Origin: Candidatus Nitrospira nitrosa
Lineage (GTDB): Bacteria; Nitrospirota; Nitrospiria; Nitrospirales; Nitrospiraceae
Length of the DNA: 64,000 bases
Direction of reading: 5' to 3'
Assembly (NCBI RefSeq): GCF_001458735.1
Contig: NZ_CZQA01000001.1
Location: 930,001-994,000, forward strand
Shown here piece by piece: positions 63,990-64,000 of this stretch; the stretch's first letter is position 1; each line of letters starts with the position of its first letter. The position numbers were made by a program, and so were the translations under genes. The notes beneath the pieces are model-generated. The model ran no database searches, was not told the origin of the DNA, and saw nothing but the letters and a program-made list of their open reading frames with translations.

Positions 63990-64000
63990 GTTAAGTAGGT

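Overview
The window looks like a chromosome segment of a Nitrospira species (phylum Nitrospirota), most likely a complete ammonia oxidiser (comammox). The main evidence is a single, intact ammonia monooxygenase subunit C gene (amoC, 60790-61608) that sits apart from any amoA or amoB. It is accompanied by a complex I operon carrying two NuoM subunits, an arrangement known from Nitrospira. Genes are densely packed on both strands, with mixed ATG/GTG/TTG starts. No phage, insertion sequence or CRISPR array was seen. The genus assignment is an inference from gene content; there is no rRNA here to confirm it.

Layout. 0-5.7 kb: tRNA-Val, two lipoproteins, a DksA-like regulator, then recR, ybaB and dnaX on the minus strand with the SRP RNA upstream of dnaX. 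5.7-9.6 kb: tRNA-Ser, tRNA-Leu and the protein quality-control block tig-clpP-clpX. 9.7-21.5 kb: two tandem PilZ-like genes, an unusually long TatA-like protein, an M24 peptidase, a glutamine-amidotransferase-like hydrolase, an amino acid permease, nagZ, pepA, queE and a HAD phosphatase. 21.7-35.2 kb: tRNA-Leu, then a sensory island with three multi-PAS proteins (885, 2099 and about 766 residues) and two response regulators. 35.2-39.6 kb: a membrane protein, a PriA homologue that has lost its helicase motifs, and an OmpA-domain protein. 40.2-54.0 kb: the nuo operon in the order A-B-C-D-G-I-J-K-L-M-M2-N, with nuoE, nuoF and nuoH absent. 54.2-57.8 kb: a CHASE3 kinase, a response regulator and a hybrid kinase with overlapping ends. 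57.8-64 kb: a phosphodiester glycosidase-like protein, a lipoprotein, pyrE, a DUF1566-type protein, amoC, a zinc-ribbon membrane protein, an RRM RNA-binding protein with a decayed second copy, and a Cys-containing ORF at the edge.

How the genes fit together. AmoC would form part of the copper membrane monooxygenase that oxidises ammonia. The nuo operon encodes a proton-pumping complex with an extra pump module, useful in an organism that must push electrons from high-potential donors toward low-potential carriers. The dense PAS kinases suggest extensive redox or ligand sensing. The remaining genes are mostly housekeeping.
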